Assembly: GCA_030867875.1 (NCBI GenBank)
Contig: JAOWCC010001634.1
Location: forward strand, 104,077,321 to 104,141,320
Origin: Actinernus sp. WN-2022
Taxonomy: Eukaryota > Cnidaria > Anthozoa > Actiniaria > Actinernidae
Direction of reading: 5' to 3'
DNA: 64,000 nucleotides
The notes below the pieces were generated by a model, which did no database searches, was not told the DNA's origin, and worked only from the letters and a program-made list of their open reading frames with translations. Shown in pieces: positions 47,501 through 62,500 of this stretch (the stretch's first letter is position 1; each line of letters starts with the position of its first letter). The position numbers were made by a program, and so were the translations under genes.

Positions 47501-50500
47501 AAAGCTTTAGTTTTTCTAATAGCAATTCGTGATTGACGGTATCAAAGGCCTTTTGAGGTCTAGAAAGATGACGATGTTGAAAAGGCCTTGGTCAATATTA
47601 ACAAGCCATGAGTTCGTAGATTTTAATAGGGCTGTCATCGTTGAATGCATTCGCCTGAATCCAAACTGTTTATTCGTTAGCAGATTCTCGTTAGAAAAAT
47701 AATTATATACTGAATGGGTCTTATTATATGGCAAGAGCTACTTCCGGTAAAAGCGCGCATTCTGAGTTGCTGTTTAGCGGCTGAGATTTCCCCGTAATGC
47801 CCACGGGCATTATGAGATATGTTAATGACCGGCAAACTTTGGTAGCCCTAAAAACAGCTGAACTGTCATAATTTTAGAGAAAAACGGAGAGAAAGTGCAA
47901 AATGAGCAAGAAAGAATATTCCGAAAGTGAAATTTATTACCCTACTGATTAGAAATAGAAAGCAACGTTATAGTGAACAAAAACAACATGGGCAAAGGCC
48001 GGTGGCGGTGGAGGCTCCGAACAGCCAGCAAGGAATCAAGAGGTTCGTAAATAAACTGCAGAAAAGTTCCGCGAAGAAAATAGTTAGTGACATAAAAACC
48101 ATGTGTCGGTTCCTGGATTCGATAAACAAGGAAAGGTAATGTTTTGCAACCTTACCTCCAGCTGTCTTCGATTACCTGTTATCCAAGTTCTCCATCAGAC
48201 ATTCCCAAAGTTAGCGGCGAAGTATACGACTTTACGAGCCTGGAACACCAGCTTTCATGTTTTCAAATAGTATCCAAAGATTCCTCTCTGATGAAATTCC
48301 CCAAGGCTAGTCAATATCCTTTGGAATAAGGGCTTCGAAAAGTCACGTCCATTTATTGCTGCAAAGCAAAAATATCTTGTACACAAACTGACAAAGCTCT
48401 AACTCGTCCCTCGTTGTCCACGGCAGTCCCGGTATATCAGTGAGGAAAACAACCAAGCGAGATTTGCTGGCTGCAAACATTGGCAGTGTCTCAGGATGCC
48501 ACGTACAGATTTTCCAGTGATAGCCAGGTACAAATTGTTCAAGGTTCGCAAAACCGGTGACGTGTTGATCGAGAAATTTTCGATGAAGACTAACTTTAGT
48601 TTCACAGATTTTTTTCTTCCTTTCGTCCGTTTGTTTTCTTTAGAAAAACGTATTCCTTCTCAATTCATCAACGAAAAAACAGTGTTACCTTCAGAAATTA
48701 AATTTAGTTCTAATCAGATAAATTCTTCAAAATAAAGTTGATTTGATCTTCCAAGACTGTGTTCATTTTGTGGTTTGAGTCGTGAAACAAAACTCAAATG
48801 GGCGCGAAAACTACAATCAAGCCGCACACGCGCCAACTGGATGTAAAATATAAACTTCCGGCTATATATTTTTGTTTTTGTTTTCCAACTAAAAAAGTGC
48901 CAAATAATAAACATCTTATTAACCTCGTCCACTTGGTCTTTTCGGGAAATATCAAACCTAACTAAGTCTTTTATGCACAGACCTCGCTATTGCTCGGTCC
49001 GTACTGTCAAGACCTCGGTCTGATATTTTCCCGTAAAGACCTCGCTCTCGGTTAATAAGAAGTTAATATAGTATTATTTCGAATACTTTAGAAATGACCG
49101 GGAGGATATATATGGGCATATAGTTCTCCCTGTGATTCCTTGGTCCATTTTTATGCAATGGGTTGACTCGACCTGTCTTCCATTCGGAAGGAAATAGACC
49201 TGATTCGATAATTACATTGAAAAGAGAGGTTAAGGATTCGGAGATAACTGGCCCAGCGGCTTTGAATATTTTGGCGGATATTCCATCAAGCCCGTTGCGT
49301 TTGTTGACGATAGTTTATCTATAAGTCTGAGTACTTTCTATTCGTTTATTAGTGTAAAATCGAATGTACAATGGGCTTTTTTAATGTAGTTTTTGAAATC
49401 AGTTGAGCCAGCTTCTACATTTTTAGCAAGATTAGGATCGATCCCAACAAAGTGATTATTAAAAAGTTCTGAAATTTCGGCGGGATCTCGAGATGTAAAT
49501 GATTGATCATTGCATTTCATTTCATTTATAGTTGTATGTTGAGACTGCCTACCCAATCAATGTTTAATTCTTCTCCACGTGCCTTTAGGATCGCCCTTGC
49601 TTTTGTCTATTATTCTTTGTTCAATATTTACATCATTTCTTAATGCCTTGTACGCATTTCAAAAGTCTTTTTTTTTTCACGTATGGTCTCTCTGATTCCC
49701 TTTGTTATCCAACGTAAATTGCAATAGTGTGTCTGTTGAGGGACTTTCAACTGATAGTTGCCCGTGAAACTTTGATGTTCTTTAACATGGACTGCACTAT
49801 AAAAGGGAAGACTACCCTTTTCGCCCTTTGCGATTCAAATAGACTGACTTCGCTCCCTCAATGTTGCCCCAATACAGATCACCTGACCAAACCCTTAAGA
49901 ACTGTTTCTTTGTTTTGTTTTATCCCACGGAAAAATGTATAAATTACTCGAACTCTGGAGACCACGTGATCTGTAGTGGGGCAACAACGAATTAGGTCTA
50001 TTCAGAAAAGTCAAGCAAGTAAGCAAGTAATCAGTCGCTAACCAAACAAAGTCCCCAGTGGGGGGAGGGCAAGGTATAGTAGTGCCCAGGCCTGACCGCG
50101 TGCCCACGGTTCAGATTTGTCACAACTTTCAATGCTCACGAATCAAAATGGCTACAAATGAGTGATTTGGTGGAGTAGCTGCTCGAGAATAAAGGATATC
50201 TCGAATCTACTGACTGAAAATGCTTTAATAGTTAATGGCTGATGCAGTGGCGAAGGCGAGATGCGATTGTTTGGGATTTTCGGGGTATAAAAGTAGCGGG
50301 AGTTCGACTCGTTGAAATCCTTCGTCTCCTACCTTTCGTTGGTATACAGTGTCAGGAGCCCATAACTAGCAGCGTCCCGGCATCCCCCATACTAGGCCTA
50401 TGTCACAGCGTTTTCACAACTGAGTTAGGTTATTTTTAGAACGGTTCCCGCTATTGTTGAGTTGTAATTATTCCTAAGGGAATCAAATCACAAAAGCGTA

Positions 50501-53500
50501 GCAGCCATGTTGTTTGGTATAACAAAAGTAGCTAATGAGGCATCTTTTGTTCCGCCACGGTGCAACCCAACAATTGGCGGGGAAAATAATCTAAAATAGC
50601 CCAACTTGTAAAAACGCTGTGACACCTGTACAGGAGATATGGACGCTCCTAGTTATGGGCTCCTGACAGTGTACAGAATTGCTATGCCAAGTGGGTGATG
50701 GGTAAAAAAGGGAGGGAGAGAAGTAAAAGGGGAAGTAAAGCCCTTTTTTCCTTCTTTTTTCCTTCTCCCCCTCCCCCTCCCCCTCCGTCGCTTTGTTGTC
50801 CGTCGCCCATTAACTGCCCCTGGGTATCCGAGGGTGGGGTTTTGGTTCCTCTCCAGAGTTTTAGTTCCACTTTTTGTCTTTGAAAATGTGGGCAGTTGGA
50901 TTGATAACAATGCAGTTTAAGTCGATAGTTGATTGTTGCTGGCTAATAGTAATGTGAAATGGTTACGAAAGAGATCATTTCAAACGAAAAGCAATCTCAA
51001 CTAACAACGAATCTGATTGGAAGTCTTACAGGTCAGCCAGAAATGATATCAACGTCAGAATGCGGAAAGCTAAAGCAGAATATTATCAGACCCAAATCGA
51101 TAACCAAAAAAATGACCCTAAACGAGCTTGGAGAACAGTTAATGATATTTTGGGAAGAAATAGAACGGATACTTTCGTGAATGAAATTAACACCAACAAT
51201 GACACTATCACCTCACCAGAGGAAATTGTAGATTGTTTCAATAACTACTTTACAAACATAGGCCCTAAACTTGCAGAAACCATAGATAATGATGGGCCCG
51301 ATTTCGAGAGTTATATCAAGAAAGCAAATACAAGTTTTAGTTTTAGGCCTATAAGTACATCAAAAGTCTACAAAATAATGAATTCATTGTCTACTCGAAA
51401 AGCAACAGGTGTCGATAAAATCTCTGCTAGAGTTTTTAAAGTGGCAGCACCAGTTATTGTAAGTTCCCTTACACAATTATTTAATATAGCCATTGTCACT
51501 GAATCTTTTCCTTCAGAATGGAAAATTGCCAGAGTTAATCCACTCTACAAAAAGGGCCCACGAAACATACTTGACAACTATAGACCTATCTCAATTCTTC
51601 CAATAATAAGTAAAGTATTTGAAAGAATATTATACGATCAGTTGTACGAATACCTGATGGAACATAACCTACTATCGAATCACCAGTTTGGTTTCAGAAA
51701 ATTCCATTCGACCGCAGCTGCATTATTAGATAGCACAAACGAATGGTATGTTAATATGGATCGTGGACTTTTTAACCTGGTTGTGTTTATTGATCTGAAA
51801 AAAGCATTCGATACCGTAAATCACAACATTTTGGTACATAAACTTGAGCTATTCGGTATAAAGGGAGCTGCTAAGAATCTCATCCGCTCATATCTTACAG
51901 ACCGTACTCAAAAGTGCCAAATAAATAATGTAGTTTCGGGTCACAGGCAAATAACATGTGGAATTCCTCAAGGGTCAATACTTGGGCCACTTCTATTTCT
52001 AATGTATGTAAACGATCTGCCAAATTGCCTGAGCTCCACAACAGCACGGCTATTTGCGGATGATACAAATTTAACAGCAGCTGGTGAAACTCTAGAGGAA
52101 GTAGAACTGGCAATAAATCGTGATTTGGGGAACGTTAAAAAATGGCTTTCGGCAAACAAACTGAGTCTTAACGTAGCAAAAACTGAATACACCCTGATTG
52201 GATCTAGATATAATATTAATCATCTTTCAAAGGCACCAGACATTGCCATTGGGAACCAACCAATCAGGAGGGTTAATAATTGTAAAGTACTTGGTGTCCA
52301 GATCGATGAGTTCCTTACGTGGGAAAGTCATATTGATTATATAGCTAAGAAAATCTCATCGGGTATTGGTGCTATAAAAAGGTTAAGACAGTTTGTAGAT
52401 CACGAAACATTGATATTAGTATATAATGCATTGGTTAGGCCGCATTTCGACTACTGTAGTGTTAAGTGTGGGACTCGATAGGAAGTGTCCTTTCGGATCG
52501 TCTTCAAAAACTACAAAATAGAGCCGCCAGAGTTATAATGAAACGCAGTAACGAAGCCGGACAGTCTGAAGCGTCCCTAAATGCTCTTGGGTGGTTGACA
52601 TTACAGGAGCATAGAGCTCAAATGAAGGCAAAACTTATGTTCAAGATACTCCATGGTTTAGCACCTTCGAGGCTGTGTCATTTATTTCAAAAATTTAATC
52701 AAACTAGCAGTTATAACTTGAGAGGATCTTCTAGTAAGCTAGTCATGCCTCGTCCAAGAACCGAATTCTTAAAGAAAAGCTGGAGTTACAATGGCGCAAA
52801 GTCATGGAATACCTTGCCAACTGAAGTAAGGGACTGCGAATCGTTTAATTCCTTCTGCAATCTCATTTCTTCCTCCATTAACCGTTAGCATGCATCATTC
52901 CTTTCCTTCCGTACTTTTAAACTTTTAAACAATTAGTAACGCTACCATTAAATCAGCAGTTGACATTATAGTACATTATAATGTCATATTATTGTAAATA
53001 CGTATCATGTGTTTTTAACACATCTTAAATACCTTTATATATATTTATGCATTATATGTGTTTTTAGCACATTTAAGTAGTCATCGACTTTTGTATTATA
53101 GTTTTAATTAATTGTATTGTTCACGCCCTTCATGGAAATCAGCTACAAGTTGTAGAGGCTAGCGTGCCTAAATAAAGTTATTGATTGATTGATTGATTGA
53201 TAGCATTACTGCGTGAACTGATCTATTTTAGAAACATTTTGAAACGAACAAGATCCGTCCCTAGCGACTCGGTTCCATATTGCATGACTCAAAGCACTGG
53301 ATGAGAAATTAAATTTCAGTCTGTAGTTTCTTGCCTTTTGTTAACCGTATACATTACTGTATGGACAAGGCAAAGATTATTAGTTATCAATAGGGCCATT
53401 TTTACGAGAGGAAGTACGCCGCGAAGTTCACAAAACATGCTATTTATACGAGGCCTTAAATCAAGCCGCGGCTTCAGTTAGGTTGAGAAAAATCACTACC

Positions 53501-56500
53501 TCGGAAGTTTGTTATCCTCGACAAAATGTTTCTAGTGTTAGAACATACGGCTATGTATATTAATTTGGACGTTTGCGGGTGAATATCATGACTAACTCTA
53601 TCAAGCTCTTCATTATCGGCACCGTTAATTTTTCCAGAACCTCCTTGGGAGAGAAGTGGGATAATAAACGCAGTCTACGTTTAGTATGTATTCGCAAATC
53701 AGAACTTTGCAAAAGTTTCATTTCGTTTCGCAAAATACGGTAAACCTATTATTGGCAGTCAGCACTTGATCACAGCGTCCCCGATCACAGCGTCAGCGAC
53801 TCCAACTTCCCCATCTTTTCTCAATAGTATATGGAGAAGGTTGGGTTAAACACTGATCAGACATTATCGATGCGTGGTTCCGACTGACAGTTGTTCAGTA
53901 GTATAGCCACAGGAACATGACAAGGACTGACATTCCCAGTGACTTTATCCAATTCACAGCATGTCCGAATGATTAAAACTCTACAAATCAAGAATTTAAA
54001 TCTTGCGGCTAATTAACATCTACTAACATCTCTATACTTTTACCAATATATAGCATGATGTAAAACCATGCCGTTGGAATAAGACTTTCTGGGGTTTTAT
54101 TTCCGAGCTGGCCCGTTGCATCTTCTTTTTGAAATAGCTTGCATATGTTTCGTCGAGGAAATGACTCTATTTTTTGCCATGTTTTTCAAATGTGAATCCA
54201 GAGCATCGTTGATTGGTCTCTTATCAAAGAAAATGGCTTCTGGTAATGGTGCTTTAGTTAGAAAGCGTTCAAGGCCAGAACGAATAGCTCTCATTGAATT
54301 GCGTGAATAATGTTCTCCATTCAATGTTCGCGCTTTCACGTAAAATTTTCACAGAACCGTCACAAGGGATTCAGCCAGGGGTAAAATTTTGGATTTTCTC
54401 TTTTATTCCTCTTTCATTGCACCAAGCTGAAAATATACAATACTACAAGCTTTTGTATCCTTGTTTCGGTGACTTCTGGAAAGCGTGAAGCCATATGCTT
54501 GAGCGGTAGAACCCTTGGCGTAAATACAAATTTCTCTCAGGAAAATCAAGTTGATAGTGCCCACGGGTGACTATCGCCTGATAGTGCCAAGTGGCGAACC
54601 AATGAGAGCGCACGAAAATGTGTTGAACTATAATGCCTGATAGTTTGCATCCACGGACGACAACTATCACGGCACGTGATCGCTTTTGGCCAATGAGCGC
54701 GTGCCAAAATTTTGTGGTGAACTATAATTGCGTAATAGTGCCTGCTGTCTCAGAGCGGAAGGCAATTTTGTGATGAACAATAACGACAAATAGAGTGTGT
54801 TTGTCTCGGAAAGTTTGACAGATGGCCTATTTTATGCACCAAATATACATAACCCTTTCAACACCTTCAAAGGGAGACATCTTTTATTGAAAGCAGACTC
54901 ATTCCCATCAATTCGTGATGCACCCCATATACATACAGCTAGACCACAAGGGCATGAATTTGTTGCAGTCCCCAATTCCCCCACCTACAGCTCCCTCCCC
55001 CGGGAAAGCCAATGACAAGTGCATAAAGCTGCCATAATAATCAGCATGCTATAGCAATTAATTAAAATATTATTACACACTGTATGTACCCACTCACCTT
55101 GTTGTGGTATGAACTGTAGAAGAGGTCTTCCTCTCTTAAGCTGGTTTCCAGGTGAAGAGCAGCTGTGTTGCACAGACAGCAGTTGTCCTTGATTATATGA
55201 GTCCAGCCTCTTGTCGGCCGACAGCAAGTACTGCATCTAATGTAAAATAAATCAAACAAGAATCCTTCATGAGAAAAGAATAAACAAGTACTGTAGCACT
55301 CCTAGCAACCTCCATCCATGAATCATGGCTGGAGTATAGACCTAGGAAGTTGTATACCATACTTATCAGATGCATTAATAATTCATGAAGGTGTCCGACT
55401 TTGTAATTCCGATAAAACACAGCCACTGATTCTGTATCTAAATTTTTACATACATATACATACATTGTATATACCTATTTCAAAAGATGTTAGTTGTCAA
55501 AGAGGTAGTACATGCATGTCCATGCAATGTAGGACAGTGAAAAATGATAGGACATACATGTGTCAAAATGGATTGGATATCCAGAAAGCATAAACAATTG
55601 TCTTACAGTTTTTAACAACAATCATTATGAGACAATGCTACAGCAACTACGATCCATTTCAGTCTTTGGAAGGTTGCATGTCCTATTCACTATCCTTTTT
55701 CATTGTTTTTTTTCTTCTTAATATTAATTGGTGTACAAGGAAAGTTAAAGCCAAACCAGGGACACAAAGGCTAACAATGAAAGTACATGTACAATGTACA
55801 TATATATGTCATGTATGGTGTAAATCCAATACATATACCAATCAATCTAAGGCTGCAGAGGATCCAAAGATTGTATTGAAGAAAGAGTGTTACAGTAGCT
55901 CTTCCTTTCCCAAAAAAAAAGATATGTAAAAAAAAAAAAAAAAAAAAAAAAAATCTAAGGCTGCAGAGGATCCACAGGTTGTATTGAAGAGAGGGTGTTA
56001 CAGTAGCTCTTCCTTTGCCAAAAAAGTTATATATATAAAAATAAAAACATCTAAGGCTGCAGAGGATCCAAAGATTGTATTGAAGAAAGGGTGTTACAGT
56101 AGCTCTTCCTTTCCCAAAAAAACAAATGTAAAAATAAATTTAAACAATCTAAGGCTGCAGAGGATCCAAAGGTTGTATTGAAGGGACGTGTTACAGTAGC
56201 TCTTCCTTTGCCAAAAAAGTTATATTTTTTTAAAAATCTAAGAATGCAGAGGATCCAAGAGAGGGTGTTACAGTAGCTCTTCCTTTGCTAAAAAAGATAT
56301 GTAAAAATAAAATGTAAACAATCTAAGGCTGCAGAGGATCCAAAGGTGGTATTGAAGAGAGGGTGATACAGTAGCTCTTCCTTTGCCAAAACAGTTATAT
56401 TAAAAAAACATCTAAGGCTGCAGAGGATCCAAAGATTGTATTGAAGAGAGGGTGTTACAGTAGCTCTTCCTTTGCCAAAAAAGATATGTAAAAATGAAAT

Positions 56501-59500
56501 GTAAACAATCTAAGGCTGCAGAGGATCCAAAGGTTGTATTGAAGAGAGGGTGTTACAGTAGCTCTTCCTTTCCCAAATAAAGATATGTAAAAAAATCTAA
56601 GGCTGCAGAGGATCCAAAGGTAATGTAATGAAGAGAGGCTGTTACAGTAGCTCTTCCTTTCCCCCAAAGAGATATGTAAAAAAAAAATAAGGCTGCAGAG
56701 GATCCAAAGGTTGTATTGAAGAGAGGGTGTTACAGTAGCTCTTCCTTTCCCAAAAAAAGATATGCAAAAAAATATACAACGTAGCAGCCACTGACAGCTG
56801 TTTCAGCCTCCTTGGGCCTCGTTAACATAGTGTATGTGTACATATGTAGCTAATTCTCAGCAGGCTTGTATGTAAGCCATGAGGCATGTGGGAAGCATTA
56901 CCTTGCCATGGTGCATAACCTGCAAGAACCACAGCATGGATGCATGAAGACATACATTGGCCAACCATAGGCACCTACTGAATACCTCATGAAATATGCT
57001 GCATCATCTATCAGTGACTTTTGACTCTGTAAATGCAATATTGAGAGGATCAAGACACAGATAACAATTACTTGCTATCTCTTTCTCATTTTATACATCT
57101 GCACAAGTACCACAGAAACCTATATAGAGCACCTGGGGTCTATCCATCATAAAGGGGCCTTCAGGGGAGGGGGGTGACACAGTGGTTAAGCACTTTGCCT
57201 CTCACCTCTGTGGCCTGGGTTCAATTCCCGGATGCTGAGTTGAGTTTGTTAGTATCTCGCCCAGGCATGTCCAATACACACCTACTGAGACAGGTTGTCA
57301 TAACCGCTCTCGCCCTAATTGCTCCGATTATTTTTCTCTGGTTTCTCCAGTTTTCCTCCCTCCTTAAATTCAGTCTGTGGATTAGCCAGGTCCTGACTTT
57401 GACCAAGCCCTATGGTTGTTTCAAGTTCCAGTTAAAAATTCAGTGTTTAATTATGTGCATGATGGGAGGTTGGGTTAGGGTTAGGGTGGGAATTATGCAT
57501 AGGAGTATTCTGGCAGGGGAAAAACAGCCAACACTTGCATTCTTTTTGCTACAGTACATCATTTTAAACAGGAAGTTCCAGTATAAAAGTGCCATGTACA
57601 GTAAAGTTGTACAGTAAAGTTGTACAGTAAAGTCATGGGCATGTAGTGGAAAGGTGCACAATTTCCTGACAGATTAATCACTGTGTTGGTGGTGCTGGAT
57701 ACAAATTATTAATTATTTCCCTTTCTCTAGGTTCAAGTACAGTTGCCTTTTGAGTCCTGGATGATTCCTTCAAAATTATCTGATTGAGTTTCTTGTCAAG
57801 TATTTCGTTCACAAAATAAACCAAGCTTTTCGTTTTCCAGCAACATTCACACCCGCTACGGCTTGCTTTGACTTTTGAACACTTTATTTCGTTCATTCAT
57901 GAAAGCCTTTCAGGTAAACCACAAACAAAACTTACAAACATGTGAAAGTATTAAAACTATCGGGTGGCCGGTAGACACAAAAAAAAGTCATGTAAAACTA
58001 GCCTGAGAAACAGCCGATTTATATCGCCTGAGTCGGCTATTTTCTCAGGCTAGAGTAAAACCAGAAGTCAAAATCGCATCTGCTCCTGCGAGCAAAGCAA
58101 GGGTGTTGCATAGCAATGGAATATGTCAATGGGCCCTTAAACATTGGGCATTCCTACACATAGGGCCACCTTGGTAACAAACTGCACAAATATAATTGAA
58201 GGGGTCCATGCAAGAATAGCATAAGTGACTTCTGATCAAATTCTAAATTCTTCTTGATATTCTTTGTTTTCTTAGAGAGAATTTAGAACTTGATCAAAAG
58301 TCACTTACGTTGTTCTTGCACGGACCCCTTCAATTTAACACTAAGTGATAACACATTTACATTTTTTTTCTATCCCCTTTCTGCAATCCTGCTAATAAGA
58401 CAAAAATCCCAAAAATACAAGGCTCAATTGAAAAATACTCACAGGTTCTGCTAAGTTCACAGGTGTTCCTTCATTCAAGGGCTTCAAAATTTAAAAAGAG
58501 AGAAATATGGATGAGGTAACTTAAAGACAAAGTCAGTCACCATTTAGCTAGGGTACATGTATATTTATGACATCTATTAATAGTGTCTCAGAAGGTCATC
58601 CCAGCAGCTTTATGTTTTTGTAAGCACCAATTAATCCAGGGCTTTCAAAACAAGCCAGTGGAGCTCCAGCGGAGCTCTGGCTGTTGCATCAAGGTACATC
58701 ACCGGTTATTTATTCTTTATCAATAGACAATGACACTTTCCTTGTTTTCTTTCAGATGCCTACTTTCTATATTATAAAGCTTCAATCTTATGTTAAAACC
58801 AGGTTAGGATGTTAAACACATAAAACATTATGAACCCTCACTTCTCCTTTCTGTATTTGTTCTTTCTTGTCAAGTTCTTGTTGATGTTGCAAAAGGATAA
58901 GACCCACTGCAACATCAGATGGCACAGCATCAACACCATGAAGCTCTGATGCAAACATCTCTGCAATTTCAGAGATTGCATTCAGATAGTCCTGGTCTCG
59001 ACCTGCAAAACAGCAGCACAGCAACCGGCAACGCTGCTCCCACAACTATTACATAAATTAAAACAAAAAGAAATTAATTTAATGCCTGACTAGTTAGTAT
59101 ACCGTCAATAGCTGCATATACATGTAGGCCAATGTTTTGGACAAAAACAAGGGCTAAAGTTGGGGCTGTGGCTTATACACAGGTACAAGTATATATATTG
59201 TGAACAATCACCCCATGCCACTCCTTCAAAATCCAAGATGGCAGACCTCGGACTTGTGTACATGTATGTATAGTTTTGTCAAAGAAAACCTCACTTTCTC
59301 TTGTGCTTAAAAGAATGATTTGTCCTGCCAAAGACGATAAAACATGTTTCCGGTGTCTCATTCTCACTGTCAAAGATGAGAATACACGTTTTTCATATAT
59401 GCACATGTAATTAACTGTTCTAACTCATGCATGCCTAAACCTTTTTGTGTGACAAAAGCCCTCTGTCAATGTAGTTACATGTACATAACAGACCTATTAG

Positions 59501-62500
59501 CCAATCATTTATTCAGATTTTTTCCATGTGACTTGAGACGGAGGAATTAGCAAATGAATGCAAACTTGTTGCTACTTGTGACGGCACAGATAAATTTGTT
59601 TACACAATCTGGCCGACTGAAAGGACTTTTCTTGGGTCTCACTATATCCCAAGCAGAGATGGACCCTCCAAGTGGGGCCTAGGAAATGCACATATACATG
59701 TACATTGTATTATAAATGTAAGCAGTGTGTTGTTTCCTACATGTATTTGCTGTCAATTTCTCTTGTAGACATGCAGTGAATTTGAATGCACTTTTTGAGA
59801 ATTGCTAACCCATGTATGCATTTGCGATAGAGACTCACTAGACTACTCCCTCACTAAAAAATGTCACAATTTACTTATTAATTCTGAATGTGTGCAAGTT
59901 GAAAGTGCTCAAACTCTCACCAGAATGCTCCAATCTTTTCCACAAGGGAAACTAATACTGTATTTTTCTCCACATATTTTCACTTTGTCATCTTTGACCC
60001 CATTTCACTTTGGTGGTCTCGGCCGATTAAAAAGTTCAGACCAGCTGGCTCAGAACATATTAGGCTTGACTGAGAAGAGAGAAAGCTATTTTACAGATGC
60101 TCAATACTTCTACAGAAACTAGTGTTGATTCCAACAGTTTAATTTCAAAGAAGAAACCCCTTTTAATTTAGGAGTCAGAAAAATGGCACCACAGTAAGCG
60201 AACAATTAATATCAGAGCAGGGAAAACCATTGAAAAGCTGCTCCACACAATGTACATGTACATATATCATTCTAATTTTATCGCGCTATAGCAAAACCGG
60301 CAAACCTTAGCTTCTTGCTTGATTGAAGGGACTTTCAGTCTTCGATGATTCTAACTTCTTGGAACTTGAGTATGATTTGATTTCTGATTTCTTTATTATA
60401 AACACTATTTAAGACAGAGTATACACAGAAATTAAGTAAAGATTACTGTTAAAAATGACAACATGTAGTTGTATATACCTGTTAATGTACAGAGGAAGAG
60501 TGTGCAGTGGTTAAAGGAGCTAAGCTTTTGAGTTAACCACTGCCACATAGGAAGTAAAGACTAAGTCCACAATAAGTTATAAAAACTGTGTAAATACAGG
60601 CTGGAATGAAAAGTGCATATGATAATTAGATACATTATATGATAATTAGATACTGCATAATAATAATAATATTTATTTACTTATATAGCGCTATTTCCAA
60701 AGAATTGCCCAATAACGCTTTACTACCATTAAAGTGCGCCTTTACAACTTATAAGCGCTTACAAGATATGAATTAAACTACCTACTGCAATAAATAAAAA
60801 TGTAATGTAAAAATTCTATAGCTACTATTAAAATCCAAACTTACAATGATGGAAAACGTGTATTAATATATGTATTATATCTGTATGTCTCTGAAGCCAT
60901 TTTTAATTAACAGTAGGCGTTTCTAAAAAGATAGGTTTTTATCTGCTGTTTAAAACTGGACACTGAGGTTGCATTAGCCTTATTTCTTGTGGAAGCGAAT
61001 TCCACAGGAAGGAATTAAGCCACACAGGAAAATGCCCTGAAACAGCAAGTATAACGTAAGTTATATGATGGTACAACTAGTCGTTTACTAGATGCAGATC
61101 GAAGATTACATCTAGGGACATGAACATCAATTAGATCTCTAATATATTGTGGAGTTAGACCGTTTAGCGCCTTATATGTCAGAACCAGTATTTTGTAAAC
61201 AATCGCGCATTTAAAACGATCAGTTCTGTTTTATCCCTATTCAGTTTGAGTTTGTTCCATGACATCCACGCATCGACATCACGGATACATGCCTCCATTC
61301 GAGATCTTACCGTGTTCATCTCATCTAAGCTAGAAGATTTAAAGATGGCATAAAGTTGAGTGTCATCAGCGTATAGATGGTACTCCATGCCGTGTAGCCT
61401 GATGAGGTCACCGATAGGTGATGTGTACATAGAAAAGAGGATGGGTCCAAGCACACTAACTGAGGAACACCCGAGCAGAGAGGCCGCTCCGTCAACACAC
61501 CACCCAAGACAGTGACAGTCAGTGGCCTATTTGAGAGGTAGGATCTGAACCAGTCATGAGCTTTCCCGACGTTCCTAAATCTTGATGTAAGGCAAGACAG
61601 CAGAATGTGGTGGTCTACAGTATCGAAGGCAGCCGATAGATCGAGGAGTAGAAGGATAACAGAATTCTGCTTGTCAATTGCCCTCAGTATGTCATTATGG
61701 ACTTTATGGTATGTCATGATTATGGACATTATGGTATGTCATCTTTGGTTATAGCTGAAATTTAAGGACTAGATGTTTCTTATAGTGTTTTTTAAACTGT
61801 GAGTGTCTTAAAACTCTTTATCTCAGTTGGAATAGGTTGCCAAATTTTTGATAAGGAGAAGTTGAAGGTACGTAAGCCATAGTTCGTTTTTGCAAGGGGT
61901 TGAAAGAAATTTTTGGCATACCTGGTATTGTAAGGATGGATTTCAGATGCATGTATAACGTATCTAGAAAAAAAAAAAATTGGAGTATTAGATTTTATTT
62001 TATTTTATGATTAATAGAGATTTTATGACCAAATATGGAGATTTTTAATTCATACACTGTAGATATTATCAAGAGTTAACGCTCCTAACAGATTAAAATA
62101 AGGATTGGCGTTTTCCCTACTGTGTGCAAAGAAAATAATGCGCAGGCATTTGTTTTGTTTTGTCTTAATTTTTTGTTAGTTTAGTTTTATAAGTATTACC
62201 CCAACTCATAATTCCATATTGTAAATAACGATATATGAGTGTATAGTAAAGCTGTCTAAGCATTTGATAGTTAAGGAAATATCTGAGCTTATTAATAATT
62301 CCTATGTTTTTTTATATTTTGTTATTTATATGGCGAATTTGGTGTTCCCAGTTGAGGTTTTTATCTATATATATTCCTATATATTTAATATTTTTTCTGT
62401 TCAATATTAACTACTTTGATTTTTTTACAAGGTGATGAGATTATCATGTAATTTGTTTTCTTAAAGTTAACAGATAGTTTATTAGTAGCACAGTATTCTA

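Noticed and set aside
50653..50910. Gly/Arg- and Pro-rich open frames
   Set aside because: Low-complexity purine/pyrimidine tract.
57466..57488. Telomere-like GGGTTAGGGTTAGGG
   Set aside because: Only two units, too few to call an interstitial telomere.
57678..57896. Minus-strand open frame MNEIKCSKVKASRSGCECCW...
   Set aside because: It lies between DAGL exons 3 and 4 but has no DAGL similarity, and the flanking exons already join in phase.
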